Shown here piece by piece: positions 26,741 to 37,100 of a DNA stretch of 64,000 bases. Where the stretch lies: positions 25,237 to 89,236 of the forward strand of contig JACRMQ010000002.1 in NCBI GenBank assembly GCA_016214905.1, read 5' to 3'. This DNA is from Ignavibacteriales bacterium (GTDB taxonomy: Bacteria > Bacteroidota > Ignavibacteria > UBA10030 > SZUA-254). Positions within the stretch are counted from its first letter, which is position 1. Each line of letters starts with the position of its first letter. The position numbers were made by a program, and so were the translations under genes. The notes below the pieces were generated by a model. It was not told the origin of the DNA. It ran no database searches and saw only the letters and a list, made by a program, of their open reading frames with translations.

Positions 26741-28681
26741 TTATTTCTCCAGCACTTTTCTCAAAGTTTTCAAAAGAATTTCTGCCGTGTATGGTTTTTG
26801 CAGATGAGTGCTAACTCCTGATAGTGATGAGGTAAGGGAAGATATATCCATTTTCTCGCCGCTCATTGTGATTACCGGAATCTTACTGTTAAATTGGCGA
26901 AGAGCTTTATACATCTGGATACCATCCATCATCGGCATCATCAAATCGATTATCACGATATCTATTTTATCTTTATTCTGAGCATAGGTAGCGATACCTT
27001 CAATGCCATCTTTGGCTGTGAATGTATGATAACCGTATAATTCCAATGTCTGTTTTATTATATCGACTATAGAATCTTCATCGTCAACTACCAGTACTCC
27101 TTCTCCTTTACCTACGATTAGGTCGACTATTTGGTTAGATACAGATTTATCTCCAATATCTTCAACTGCCGGGATGTAAATATCGAATATGCTTCCTTTT
27201 CCGATTTCACTGCTTACATCGATAAAACCACCATGCTCTTTCACGATTGTGTGAGATGTTGACAAACCGAGACCTGTGCCTTTCCCGATTTCCTTGGTTG
27301 TAAAGAATGGATCAAATATATTTTCGATTATATCGGGTGGAATTCCGTGCCCTGTATCGCGAACCGATATTTTAACGTACTTCCCTTCATGCGCCTGTAT
27401 CTGCATTTTTGCAAATTGTTTATCCGCAATAAAATTAGAGGCAGTGATCGTGATCGTACCGTTCTCAGTAATTGCGTCGCGTGCGTTTAAAGACAGGTTC
27501 ATAAGGACCTGATGTAACTGCGTGGCGTCACCTTTTACAACCCAAAGATCAGAAGCGATGTCGGATGTAACATTAATATTTTTCGGAAACGTTTCATGAA
27601 TTATATTCAAAATCTCTTTGACAATATGTTTCGATTGCAAAACATCATGTTCAGTGTTAATTCCGCGAGCGAAAGTTAGAACCTGCTTAATTATATCCCG
27701 CCCTCTAATTACGTTACCGGATAAGGTTGATAATATCTTCTGACTTTTTTCATCTGTAGCAAATCTTTTTAGCATATCGATTGATAGCAGGATAGGAGAT
27801 AACACATTGTTCAGATCGTGAGCTATACCGCTTGCCAATGTTCCCAGGCTATCTAGGCGTTGAGTTCGAAGCAGTTGTACTTCTAACGATTTTCGTTCTG
27901 TAATATCGAGTACGAATCCTTCATAATACTTCGTCTTTCCTTCAGCATCTCTGATGGCATGAGCGGATAGAAGGATGGAAATAGGTTTGCCGTCTATCTT
28001 TTTCCAATAGAGTTCTAAATTTGTCACATATCCCATCGTCTCCTGATCATATCCTCTGATCAGTTTTTCTCTATCAACGTGGTTGTAATAACAATCTTTG
28101 ATGTTTACTTTAGTCAATTCATCAACCGATTGGTATCCTAGCATTGAAGCGAGACTTTGGTTCGCTGTGATAAATTCACCCGAGGGGGTTGATTGATAAA
28201 TTCCGATTGGAGACCATTCAACAATCTCTTTAAACTTCTTCTCGCTATCTAGAAGAGATATTACAGCTTTCTTATGTTCTGTAATGTCGCGAGTGACACC
28301 TAACAATTTTACAACCTCACCCGCGGCATCATGCATCGGTGCGGCATGAGTTTCTAACCATCGTCGAGTTCCTTTAAGACCGACAACTTCAAATTCCAAC
28401 ACACCAGTTTCACCATTCATTACTCGCTTATGCAGGTCGCGAAATGCTTCGCGGTATTCGGGCATTATAAATACGATAAGAGTATGCTTTTGCACTTCAC
28501 CGAAAGTATTCGCTTCAAGCATCTTGATACCCGCAGGGTTCATTTCCAAAAGTTCTCCGTCGCGGGAAATAACCTTTACGCATTCAGGTTCGGTCTCAAA
28601 AATTGTACGAAAAAGTTCTTCAGTTTCATGATATGTGTTTTTCGCTGTCTTGCGCTTAGTCATATCTCGGGTCATTACCAT
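26741..28681 (-). CDS. Hybrid histidine kinase (PAS-PAS-HisKA-HATPase-REC)
   Basis: 646 residues from ATG 28681. Two PAS domains (about 18-140 and 142-275), HisKA with H288 in [13 protein letters not shown], HATPase ([17 protein letters not shown]) and a C-terminal receiver with D579 ([11 protein letters not shown]). No TM helix, so cytoplasmic. The histidine neighbourhood (HDLNN) is of the HisKA class common in hybrid kinases of delta- and FCB-group bacteria. The protein begins within the typical end of a PAC motif (TRDMTKRK), as though an earlier PAS domain had been cut off; see the adjacent remnant. Partner unknown. Confidence 0.88.
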   Translation of the reverse strand: MVMTRDMTKRKTAKNTYHETEELFRTIFETEPECVKVISRDGELLEMNPAGIKMLEANTFGEVQKHTLIVFIMPEYREAFRDLHKRVMNGETGVLEFEVVGLKGTRRWLETHAAPMHDAAGEVVKLLGVTRDITEHKKAVISLLDSEKKFKEIVEWSPIGIYQSTPSGEFITANQSLASMLGYQSVDELTKVNIKDCYYNHVDREKLIRGYDQETMGYVTNLELYWKKIDGKPISILLSAHAIRDAEGKTKYYEGFVLDITERKSLEVQLLRTQRLDSLGTLASGIAHDLNNVLSPILLSIDMLKRFATDEKSQKILSTLSGNVIRGRDIIKQVLTFARGINTEHDVLQSKHIVKEILNIIHETFPKNINVTSDIASDLWVVKGDATQLHQVLMNLSLNARDAITENGTITITASNFIADKQFAKMQIQAHEGKYVKISVRDTGHGIPPDIIENIFDPFFTTKEIGKGTGLGLSTSHTIVKEHGGFIDVSSEIGKGSIFDIYIPAVEDIGDKSVSNQIVDLIVGKGEGVLVVDDEDSIVDIIKQTLELYGYHTFTAKDGIEGIATYAQNKDKIDIVIIDLMMPMMDGIQMYKALRQFNSKIPVITMSGEKMDISSLTSSLSGVSTHLQKPYTAEILLKTLRKVLEK

Positions 28682-28863
28682 CAATTCTTTTCTCCATTAA
28701 ATCCTATTAATGCGATACCTATTTCAGCATCACCATCGCCGCAGTTCTTATAACGGAGCCGGGTTTCAGATGATGAATTAATATCTCCAAAACTATCAAA
28801 AAGTTCAGGATGCCTTAACCTGTACTGATTATTTTTTTTCCAGATTTTATTTCCATAACCCAT
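28681..28863 (-). pseudogene. Probable remnant of an extra N-terminal PAS/PAC segment of the hybrid kinase
   Basis: A 60-residue frame with AAAGGATGGGTT before its ATG ends in TGATG, overlapping the kinase start by one base. Its second half (ETRLRYKNCGDGDAEIGIAL, then IGFNGEKN) has the layout of a PAC motif and would run straight into the kinase residues [11 protein letters not shown] if one base were gained or lost near the AATGGAGAAAAG tract. I read it as a frameshifted end of a lost PAS domain. A genuine coupled small protein is the alternative. Confidence 0.35.
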
Positions 28864-29562
28864 CCTTTATAGAATTAAGTACCTCGATTTAATGACCGCG
28901 AATTTTAAATAAGCAAGGGAAACATGTATAATACCCCCGATTGTTGAAAGCATGAGAAACGTTATTTATCCTCTCTAATAAGAAGATATTGAACCGAGAT
29001 CGAAAAAAATATTTATTAAATAATTCCTGATAACTAAACATAATTGCGGGCTCTTATATATTAACGATATCAGTGAAAAAATTTAATTGAAAATATATGA
29101 CGATTGATTCAATTAAATGATATGTTAGTATAATAAAAAAAAGGTGTGAAAGTCAATAGATAAGTCGATAAATTGAAATTATTTTATAACCGAATTGGCA
29201 ATATGGAGGATGTTTTCGATATAATTTTATGATATACACTATGTTATCGCACCCCGATTAAATTGTGTGGCTCAGAACCAATTAATCATTTCATCTCTTC
29301 CTTGAAATAGTAAGAGGTATTGAAAAACAGCTGATTTTGAGTATAGTGTAGGGGACTGCAAAAAACGAACGATTTTAAAACCCTCCGTTCTACCGAATTT
29401 ATAATATTTAAAAACGATAGAATTTGACATATTATATCTCCAATTAACCAACCATAATTTAGGCGCCGCCCGATGAACAGACGGCACCTCTTAACGGAAG
29501 ACGACCTCGCGATTATTGTAATATATAAAATTGAAAAAGTCAAGCTAGAAAATACTTTATAA
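28864..29562. other. AT-rich gene-free stretch
   Basis: About 700 bp between the divergent hybrid kinase and PAS gene. No credible coding frame: the 71- and 85-residue minus-strand frames at 29272-29543 lack family resemblance. The one structured item is an imperfect inverted repeat at 29462-29488 (GGCGCCG/CGGCACC). Confidence 0.5.
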
Positions 29563-29591
29563 TTGACATTGAATCGGTGATTTAATAACTT
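29563..29591 (+). promoter_or_regulatory. Promoter of the PAS sensor gene
   Basis: TTGACA (29563-29568), 17-bp spacer, TAACTT (29586-29591). Leader of about 65 bases to the ATG at 29665. Confidence 0.5.
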
Positions 29592-29664
29592 ATATCCAAT
29601 AAATCGATGTATAGGAAAAAGATCTCTTTGCAGAATGAGTCATTTTTTGAAGGCGTAAGAATTT

Positions 29665-30915
29665 ATGAATAAGAACAGCAAAGAAATTCAAAAAAAGCTG
29701 TTAACACCGTACAAAGATTTAATATTAATTTCGGTCGTTGCTGTTGTTCTTTTTATTGCTGGATCAATTTTCAATTTCGCCGATAGCATCGCACACTTAG
29801 TAGTCCGGATACACGATTTATTTTATCCATTCGATGAGATATTGACGGTATCCATTTTTTTAGTATTCGCTTTTATCTTATTTTCGTTACGTAGGTGGAA
29901 AGAGCTAAGAGATGAACTCGTCAAAAGCAAATCTAAAGAAGCAGAGATAAGATTACTTGCCCAAACTGTTGTATCTGTAAAAGATTGCATTTCGATAACC
30001 GACCTGAATGATAATATTATTTTTGTGAATGACTCGTTACTTAAAACGTATGGATACACGGAAGATGAACTGTTAGGAAAGAAAGCATCGATTTTCCATT
30101 CACGCGATATACCACCGGACATTGAGAGACAAATTCTTCCGTCAACACTTGCCGGAGAATGGCACGGTGAATTAATTAATCGCCGTAAAGATGGGAGTAA
30201 TTTCCCCATTGAACTATGGACATCGCTTGTCAAAGGTGAAGATGGCGAGCCGGTTGGAATGGTTGGCGTTGCAAGAGATATTACGAAGCGAAAACATGCT
30301 GAGGAAGTACTGCACAGAAAAGAAGAACATCAATCACTTGTTCTCCAATCGTTACCGATGGTCTTTTATATGGCACAAGCAACAGCCGAAATGACGACCA
30401 CATGGATAAGTGAGCAAGTAGAAAATATTACAGGTTTTACACCGAAGCAGTTTACAGAAAGTTCAACATTCTGGCAAAACCGGCTTCATCCCGATGATCT
30501 TGAAAGAGTGTTAAGAGAACATGATACAGTGTTCAAAAATAATTATGTTCATACCCAATATCGATGGCATTGTGCCAATGGATTGTATCGCTGGTTCTCC
30601 GATCATATGGTGCTGACACGGGAAAATGGAGGCAAACCGAAAGAGATTGTTGGAATCTGGAGAGATATTACGGAGCGCAAGCGCCTGGAATTTGAAAAAG
30701 AAAAACTTATTTCAGAGCTGAAGGAAGCGATAGCAAATATAAAAACATTGAGCGGTTTTATCCCAATTTGCGCTTCGTGCAAAAAAATAAGAGATGACAG
30801 GGGATATTGGAATCAGGTTGAAGAATATGTGATGAAGCATTCAGACGCGAGGTTCAGCCACGGTTTCTGCCCGGAATGTACTGAAAAATATTTCCCGGGT
30901 ATTTCAAAAGAATAA
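29665..30915 (+). CDS. Membrane PAS-domain sensor ending in a CxxC...CxxC module
   Basis: 416 residues. Two TM helices (about 15-38 and 52-72), PAS domain 1 with PAC (about 90-215), PAS 2 (about 220-345), then a short coiled linker (about 345-360) and a terminal module GFIPICASCKKIRDD ... HGFCPECTEKYFP. The cysteine pairs C369/C372 and C402/C405 could bind a metal. There is no kinase, cyclase or helix-turn-helix output domain. From memory this cysteine module caps many PAS and receiver proteins in delta- and FCB-group bacteria, but its function is not established. Confidence 0.85.
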   Translation: MNKNSKEIQKKLLTPYKDLILISVVAVVLFIAGSIFNFADSIAHLVVRIHDLFYPFDEILTVSIFLVFAFILFSLRRWKELRDELVKSKSKEAEIRLLAQTVVSVKDCISITDLNDNIIFVNDSLLKTYGYTEDELLGKKASIFHSRDIPPDIERQILPSTLAGEWHGELINRRKDGSNFPIELWTSLVKGEDGEPVGMVGVARDITKRKHAEEVLHRKEEHQSLVLQSLPMVFYMAQATAEMTTTWISEQVENITGFTPKQFTESSTFWQNRLHPDDLERVLREHDTVFKNNYVHTQYRWHCANGLYRWFSDHMVLTRENGGKPKEIVGIWRDITERKRLEFEKEKLISELKEAIANIKTLSGFIPICASCKKIRDDRGYWNQVEEYVMKHSDARFSHGFCPECTEKYFPGISKE

Positions 30916-31011
30916 AAAAATCGGAATAAAGAGTATAGCATCAAATCGATGAACATTCCTCTACTCGTACTTAATAAACAATCGAATATGATCGAATATC
31001 CCTGTACTCAG

Positions 31012-33882
31012 TCAGTGTGCCTCTAACCAGTTATTACCAACTCCAACATCAACCACGATCGGAACGGAAAGGGGAAGCGCATTTTTCATCTCTTCAACAA
31101 TCAGGACTTTAGCTTTTTGCTCTTCGCTCCTGGCTGTTTCGAACACAAGCTCATCATGTACCTGCATTAACATGCGAATCTTAGATTTTGGATTTGAAAT
31201 CTGTGCATGAATTCTGATCATCGCCAGTTTTATCATATCTGCCGCCGTACCTTGAATCGGCATGTTAATCGCTTGACGTTCAGCATTACTCCGGATATTC
31301 TGGTTGCGACTGTTTATGTCCGGAAAATATCTTCGCCTGCCTAATATCGTTGCCACATAACCGTTCCGTTTTGCGGTTTCGATTGTATCGTTTATGTACT
31401 GTTTTACTTTTGGGAATCGCTCAAAATATTTAGTGATAATATCTTTCGCTTCGGTCTGAGGTAAATCGAGACGGGTAGCTAATCCATACGGACCTATCCC
31501 GTACATTATACCAAAATTAATTTCCTTGGCTTTCCGCCGCATTTCTTTTGAAACCTCATCGAGAGGAACACCAAATACTTTCGCGGCAGTAGTAGAGTGT
31601 ATATCTTCACCGTTCTGGAATGCCTCAATCAATCCTTCATCATGAGAAATATGTGCCATAACCCGAAGCTCGATCTGTGAATAATCTGCGGAGATAATAA
31701 CCTTTCCTTTTTCACTTGGTATGAACGCGCGGCGCATTCTGCTCCCAATCTCGGTTCTGATCGGAATATTTTGCAAGTTCGGGTCACTGCTGGATAAACG
31801 TCCGGTAACGGTAACCGTCTGATTGTACGAAGTGTGTAGTTTTCCGGTCCGTGGGTTTATCAAGGAGGGTAACGCATCAACATATGTACTTTTTAATTTC
31901 TGGAGCTGTCGGAATTCGAGAAGATTTTCAATCAAAGGATGCTCATGCCGTATAGTTTCTAATGTTCCTACATCGGTTGAGTAACCTGTTTTGGTTTTCC
32001 GTCCAGTGCGAAGTTTCAATTTATCGAAAAGGATTTTGCCGAGCTGTTGGGTGGAGTTTATATTGAATTTCTCTCCCGATAGTTTGTATATCACGGCAGT
32101 AAGATTACTGAGTGTATTTTCGAGTTCCTTAGAAAGATCGGCGAGGAATTTGATGTCAAGTTTTACACCCGCAAACTCCATTTCTGCTAAAACTGGGATC
32201 AGAGGGAATTCGATATCTTCTGCCAAGTGCTTCAGGTTTTGCTTAATTATTTTCTCGCCAAGTTGTTCGTACAATCGTTGAGTGAAATCCGCATCTTCAT
32301 TTGAATATTCTCCGACGGTTTCAGGTTGAATATCGCGAATATCTTTTCTATCTTTACCCGTACCTGTTAGTTCATCGAAAGAAATCATTTTATAATTCAA
32401 ATGTTCAGAGGCAAGTGAATCAAGATTATGCTGGCCATCGGGGCGTAGTATGTAACTTGCAACCATCGTATCAAACATTTTACCGTGAGTCTGTATCCCG
32501 TGTGCTGCTAGCACCAATATATCGTACTTTATGTTTTGTCCGATCTTTTTTATTTTTGGATCGGCGAATATAGGAGAGAGGGAATCTCTGACTAAAGACA
32601 ACGGGAGTCCGATTTTATCGTAGATGTGAGATGTTGGATTTGGGATATTCGCTGCCGAAGCTGTTTGCGATGTAAATAAATCTCTTTGCTCCCCGCTCTT
32701 ATCTCGAACTTCTAATCTTCCAGCTCTATGCCCTTCGCTTTCAACATCACACTCACTTTTCACCGGAACATACCATGCTTCTCTCGATTTTAAGGAGAAG
32801 GATAATCCAACCAATTCGGCTTGCAGCGGATCGGTGGATGTAGTTTCCGTATCGAATACGAACTCTTCGCAGTTTGCGAGGATTTTAACCAGTTTAAGAA
32901 AATCTTTTTCATTATCGACGAAATGGTACTTATGTTCATCACTTCTAATATCAGTTGACTCTGATTTTGGTAATTCTATCTCAGTGGCATCTTTTTGCGG
33001 TGGAACTGCTGAAGATATTTTTCTCAAAAGCGCTTTAAATTCAAGTTCAGTAAATAACTGAATTAACTTCTCGCGATCGAATGGTTTTGCTTCAAGGTGG
33101 TGTATATCAACATCGACAGGAACGTTACAATCGATCGTCACCAATTCTTTTGAGAGAATGGCTTTATCTTTATGTTCTTTTAACTTATCGTGCAATCCTT
33201 TTTGCGATATCTCATTTATGTTTCTATAAAGATTCTCAATGGTTTTATATTTCTGGATAAGAGGGGTAGCGGTTTTTTCTCCCACACCCGGAACACCCGG
33301 AACATTATCAGATTTATCACCTATAAGACCAAGCATATCAATCACATTGTCAGGTGCGACTCCAAATTTTTCGTGCACACCTTTTTCATCAATAATTTCC
33401 CATTCATCTCCCTGCTTGCCGGGTTTGTACATCTTTATCCGCGAAGAGATGAGTTGCATAAAATCTTTATCACCGGTGACTAAGAATGTATTCACCTTCT
33501 GACGTTCGGCTTTTCGCGCGAGTGTTCCCATTATATCGTCGGCTTCATAACCGGGCATCTCTAAGCTTGGAACATTGAATGCCCTGACAACTTCTTTTAA
33601 TTTATCCAATTGCGCCGACATATCTTCGGGCATTTTCTGTCGGGTTGCTTTATATGGTTCATACATTTTATGTCGGAATGTCGGCTCCTTAGTATCGAAT
33701 ACAACCGCGATATGTTCTGGCTTTTCATCATTTAAAATTTTCATCAATGTATTGACGAAACCGAAAATCGCGCTGGTGTTTTCTCCTTTCGAGTTAATGA
33801 GCGGGCGGCTGATGAATGAAAAATAAGCTCGGTAGGCAAGAGCCATACCATCGAGCAGGAATAATCGTTCAGATGATGCCAT
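31012..33882 (-). CDS. polA: DNA polymerase I
   Basis: 956 residues from ATG 33882 (MASSERLFLLDG); the frame extends to 33927 but a promoter at 33926-33954 excludes the longer start. Three domains: 5'-3' exonuclease (about 1-290), 3'-5' exonuclease (about 325-540) with the catalytic pair in FDTET (D344) and also YSNEDAD, and polymerase with motif A ADYSQIELR (D733), motif B RRKAKEINFGIMYG and motif C VHDELVFE (D910). Proofreading therefore appears intact, unlike in Taq-type enzymes. An insertion of about 50 residues lies between the exonuclease motifs (near 380-430). Replication-repair role: primer removal and gap filling. Confidence 0.96.
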   Translation of the reverse strand: MASSERLFLLDGMALAYRAYFSFISRPLINSKGENTSAIFGFVNTLMKILNDEKPEHIAVVFDTKEPTFRHKMYEPYKATRQKMPEDMSAQLDKLKEVVRAFNVPSLEMPGYEADDIMGTLARKAERQKVNTFLVTGDKDFMQLISSRIKMYKPGKQGDEWEIIDEKGVHEKFGVAPDNVIDMLGLIGDKSDNVPGVPGVGEKTATPLIQKYKTIENLYRNINEISQKGLHDKLKEHKDKAILSKELVTIDCNVPVDVDIHHLEAKPFDREKLIQLFTELEFKALLRKISSAVPPQKDATEIELPKSESTDIRSDEHKYHFVDNEKDFLKLVKILANCEEFVFDTETTSTDPLQAELVGLSFSLKSREAWYVPVKSECDVESEGHRAGRLEVRDKSGEQRDLFTSQTASAANIPNPTSHIYDKIGLPLSLVRDSLSPIFADPKIKKIGQNIKYDILVLAAHGIQTHGKMFDTMVASYILRPDGQHNLDSLASEHLNYKMISFDELTGTGKDRKDIRDIQPETVGEYSNEDADFTQRLYEQLGEKIIKQNLKHLAEDIEFPLIPVLAEMEFAGVKLDIKFLADLSKELENTLSNLTAVIYKLSGEKFNINSTQQLGKILFDKLKLRTGRKTKTGYSTDVGTLETIRHEHPLIENLLEFRQLQKLKSTYVDALPSLINPRTGKLHTSYNQTVTVTGRLSSSDPNLQNIPIRTEIGSRMRRAFIPSEKGKVIISADYSQIELRVMAHISHDEGLIEAFQNGEDIHSTTAAKVFGVPLDEVSKEMRRKAKEINFGIMYGIGPYGLATRLDLPQTEAKDIITKYFERFPKVKQYINDTIETAKRNGYVATILGRRRYFPDINSRNQNIRSNAERQAINMPIQGTAADMIKLAMIRIHAQISNPKSKIRMLMQVHDELVFETARSEEQKAKVLIVEEMKNALPLSVPIVVDVGVGNNWLEAH

Positions 33883-33925
33883 TAGAAAATGATTTGGAAA
33901 AATGTGAAAATATGTGGCTTTTCTC

Positions 33926-33954
33926 AAGATACCATTTCGGAATAATGATTACAA
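33926..33954 (-). promoter_or_regulatory. Promoter of polA
   Basis: Minus strand: TTGTAA (33954-33949), 17-bp spacer, TATCTT (33931-33926); predicted leader about 37 bases to ATG 33882. Confidence 0.45.
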
Positions 33955-33961
33955 ATAACAG

Positions 33962-33990
33962 TTGACTTTTAAGCGGAATTGATGTACAAT
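33962..33990 (+). promoter_or_regulatory. Promoter of the CARDB-repeat protein gene
   Basis: TTGACT (33962-33967), 17-bp spacer, TACAAT (33985-33990). It is back to back with the polA promoter, 8 bp apart. Confidence 0.55.
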
Positions 33991-34129
33991 AGTTGATAAA
34001 TATTTTATTCGGTCAGATATGAACGAAAAAATTCGAGAATTGATTTTCAGTATTCATCCATCATTTAATAGCAGGTGCCATATGAATTTTGTTAGACCTA
34101 TTAACTTTATTTTTCGGAGATCTAAGTGT

Positions 34130-37100
34130 ATGACAAAGAACCATGCAACACTCGAAGAGATGTGGACGATAGTTTCGCTCATCGCCCTATTCTTTTTTAC
34201 CGGTACCATTTTTGCACAACTACCAGATCTGACGATTTCTAACGTGATAGTTCCGGTATCTGCTTCGTCTGGTGAATACATCACCATCAAGTGGACTACC
34301 TCGAACATAGGAAGTGGCTCCACAGGCGGTGCCTTTTTGTTCGACGGGATATACATTTCCACCGACCAAAATTTTGACAAATCAACAGATACCTATTTGA
34401 GTATATACTTCCATTCAGTAGCGATTCCCGCCGGCTCGAGCGAAGAAGATTCGACGATCGTGATGGTACCCGACAGTTTAAATGGAAATTTTTATATTTT
34501 TGTAAATGCAGACGACTTTTCAGGTTTGAGTGAATCGAATGAGACGAATAATTACGCTCATTCGTCGGTGATCAATTTTAGTACGAACGCTCCGGATCTT
34601 AATGTTCTAAGCGTTACTGCCCCGGCAACCGGATCTTCACAGCAATATATTCAGGTCAGCTATTCAGTTTCCAACATTGGAACAAAAGATATTACCAACC
34701 AGTCGTGGTACGATTATATTATACTTTCGTCAGATACGGTGTATGATAATGGAGATGATGTTTTCCTCGGTACGGTATCGATGGATACCTCATTAACAAT
34801 CGGAGATTCGTATACCAGAACAAGTTCCGTTTATTTGCCTACGGGCTTGAGTGGTATATACTATATTTTGGTGCGTACGAATGCGTTTGATTTCCTTAAC
34901 GAAACGAGCCCTGACAACAATCTTGGCAGATCGGCTCCAATCAGTATCGATTTCAAACGACCCGATCTTATCGTTTCACAAATTAACAGACCAGACACAG
35001 TAAACGCTGGTGACAAACTCAGATTTTCATATCAAATTACCAATACCGGGGATACAAGCACCAACTCTCAGCAATGGTATGATGAGATTTTCATATCATC
35101 TGATTCCCTTGCGGGAAATGACACACTTTTGACGCTCTACTTACGTTCGACGAATCTGGAACCGGGTCAGAGTTTAATGGTAACTGACAGTGTCTCGATG
35201 CCGTTTGGATTACCGAAAGGAAATTACCATATCGTTGTCGGATGTGATATGCTGAATCAGATTAACGAGTCGAGTGAAACAAATAACACGCGGATCTCGA
35301 ACCCATTTCTTTATGGCTTCAACGGTCCTGATCTCATGGTAACTAAAGTTCAAACACCTGCGAACGCTTTTTCCGGGCAGCAGATAGAAATTAATTGGAT
35401 TGTAAAAAATGACGGTACACTTGCTACCAATGTACCGCAATGGTATGATCGGGTATATCTATCACCGAATCCCGTTTTTGATCCAATGGGTGTTACAACA
35501 TTGGGATATTTTGATAATATGAGTTATCTGGGACCGGGTGAAAGCTATTCTAACACACAGCATGTAACACTTCCAAATGGAATTAACGGAAGTTATTATA
35601 TCTTTGTGCAATCGGATGCATTCGCGCAGGTAACAGAAGTGGATGAATCAAATAATTTCATGAAAAATGATACCGCGATGCAAGTGAATCTTTCCGCCGC
35701 ATCTGATCTGATTGTAAGCGCGTTCTCGAAACCAAGTACTGCATTCTCGGGAGATACAATCGATATTTCCTACACCATAAAAAATGTTGGAAACGGATCG
35801 ACAATCAGCGCACAATGGTATGATGTTCTTTATTTCACGCAGGATACCGTGCTCGATGTACGAACGGCTAAATGGCTCTCATGGAATCAGCACGACGGTG
35901 TTCTTGCGCCGGAAAGTTCGTACACCAGAATTGACCGCGTTGTTCTTCCGAATGCGATCTCGGGGAAGTATTTCTTTTATCTCAGTACAGACAATTTTAA
36001 CAACGTTTATGAGTTTACAGCCGAAAGCAACAACACGAGACGCGAATCCATTGATGTGGTGCTTACTCCGCCACCCGATCTTGTAGTCACTAATGTCTCC
36101 GGACCACTAACCGGAAATTCCGGAAAACGAATTTTAGTTTCTTGGAGTGTACAAAATCAAGGTTCTAATCCTCCGTTCGAATCGGGATGGCAGGATAGAT
36201 TGTATATCTCACCATCATCAACGTTCAATCCTGAATCGGCATACGTTCTCGGAACGTTCACTCACTATGGAATCCTCGAACCTGATTCAACCTACACAAA
36301 ATCAGACAGCGTTCTCATCCCGGATGGATTATCCGGGCAGTTGTACATCTACGCAAATACTGACTGGAAAAATGATGTTTTCGAGTATCTTTTTGAAAAG
36401 AATAACTTTAGACGTTCTTCCGCCACCATTCAGGTAGAACTCAGTCCTTGGCCCGATCTCGATATCACATTGATGACAAATCCCTCAACTGTCTCTGCAG
36501 GTCAACAGGTAACTATCAACTGGAATGTTACAAACTCGGGGGTTGGTGCTGCAACATCTCCGTTATGGAAAGACAAAGTGTACATTTCTTCTTCTGCCGT
36601 TTGGGACTCTGCTTCCTCGACGTTATTAAAAGATGTTCCGCGTACCTCGCCGCTATCACCTTCGGGTAGTTATTCACAAACCGCGTCTGTAACTTTGCCC
36701 GTAACGATTTCAGGAACATACTATTTCTATATCATCACCGATGCGGAAAACAATGTTTATGAACATACGGATGAAGGAAATAATATCGAGAGAAGTTCAG
36801 CGGTGTCTGTGCAACCATATCCACCTATCGATCTTCAGGTTGGAAATATTGCCATCCCATCGTCGGGATTCTCCGGGCTTCCGGTTTCGATGCAGTACAC
36901 TATACAAAACATCGGCACGGGAAAAACACTTGCACCTAAATGGGACGACGCAGTATATCTCTCAGAGGATTCAATCCTTAACGTGGGTGTGGACAGTATT
37001 CTTACAGTTGTTCGTAGAATGGGTGCGCTTGATATTGGAGAAAGTTATTCGCGGGATATAAGCGTCCGATTACCTGATGGCGTATCAGGAAATTATTATA

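Noticed and set aside
29272..29543. Overlapping 71- and 85-residue minus-strand frames
   Set aside because: Neither has family resemblance, both lie in AT-rich spacer, and each excludes the other.
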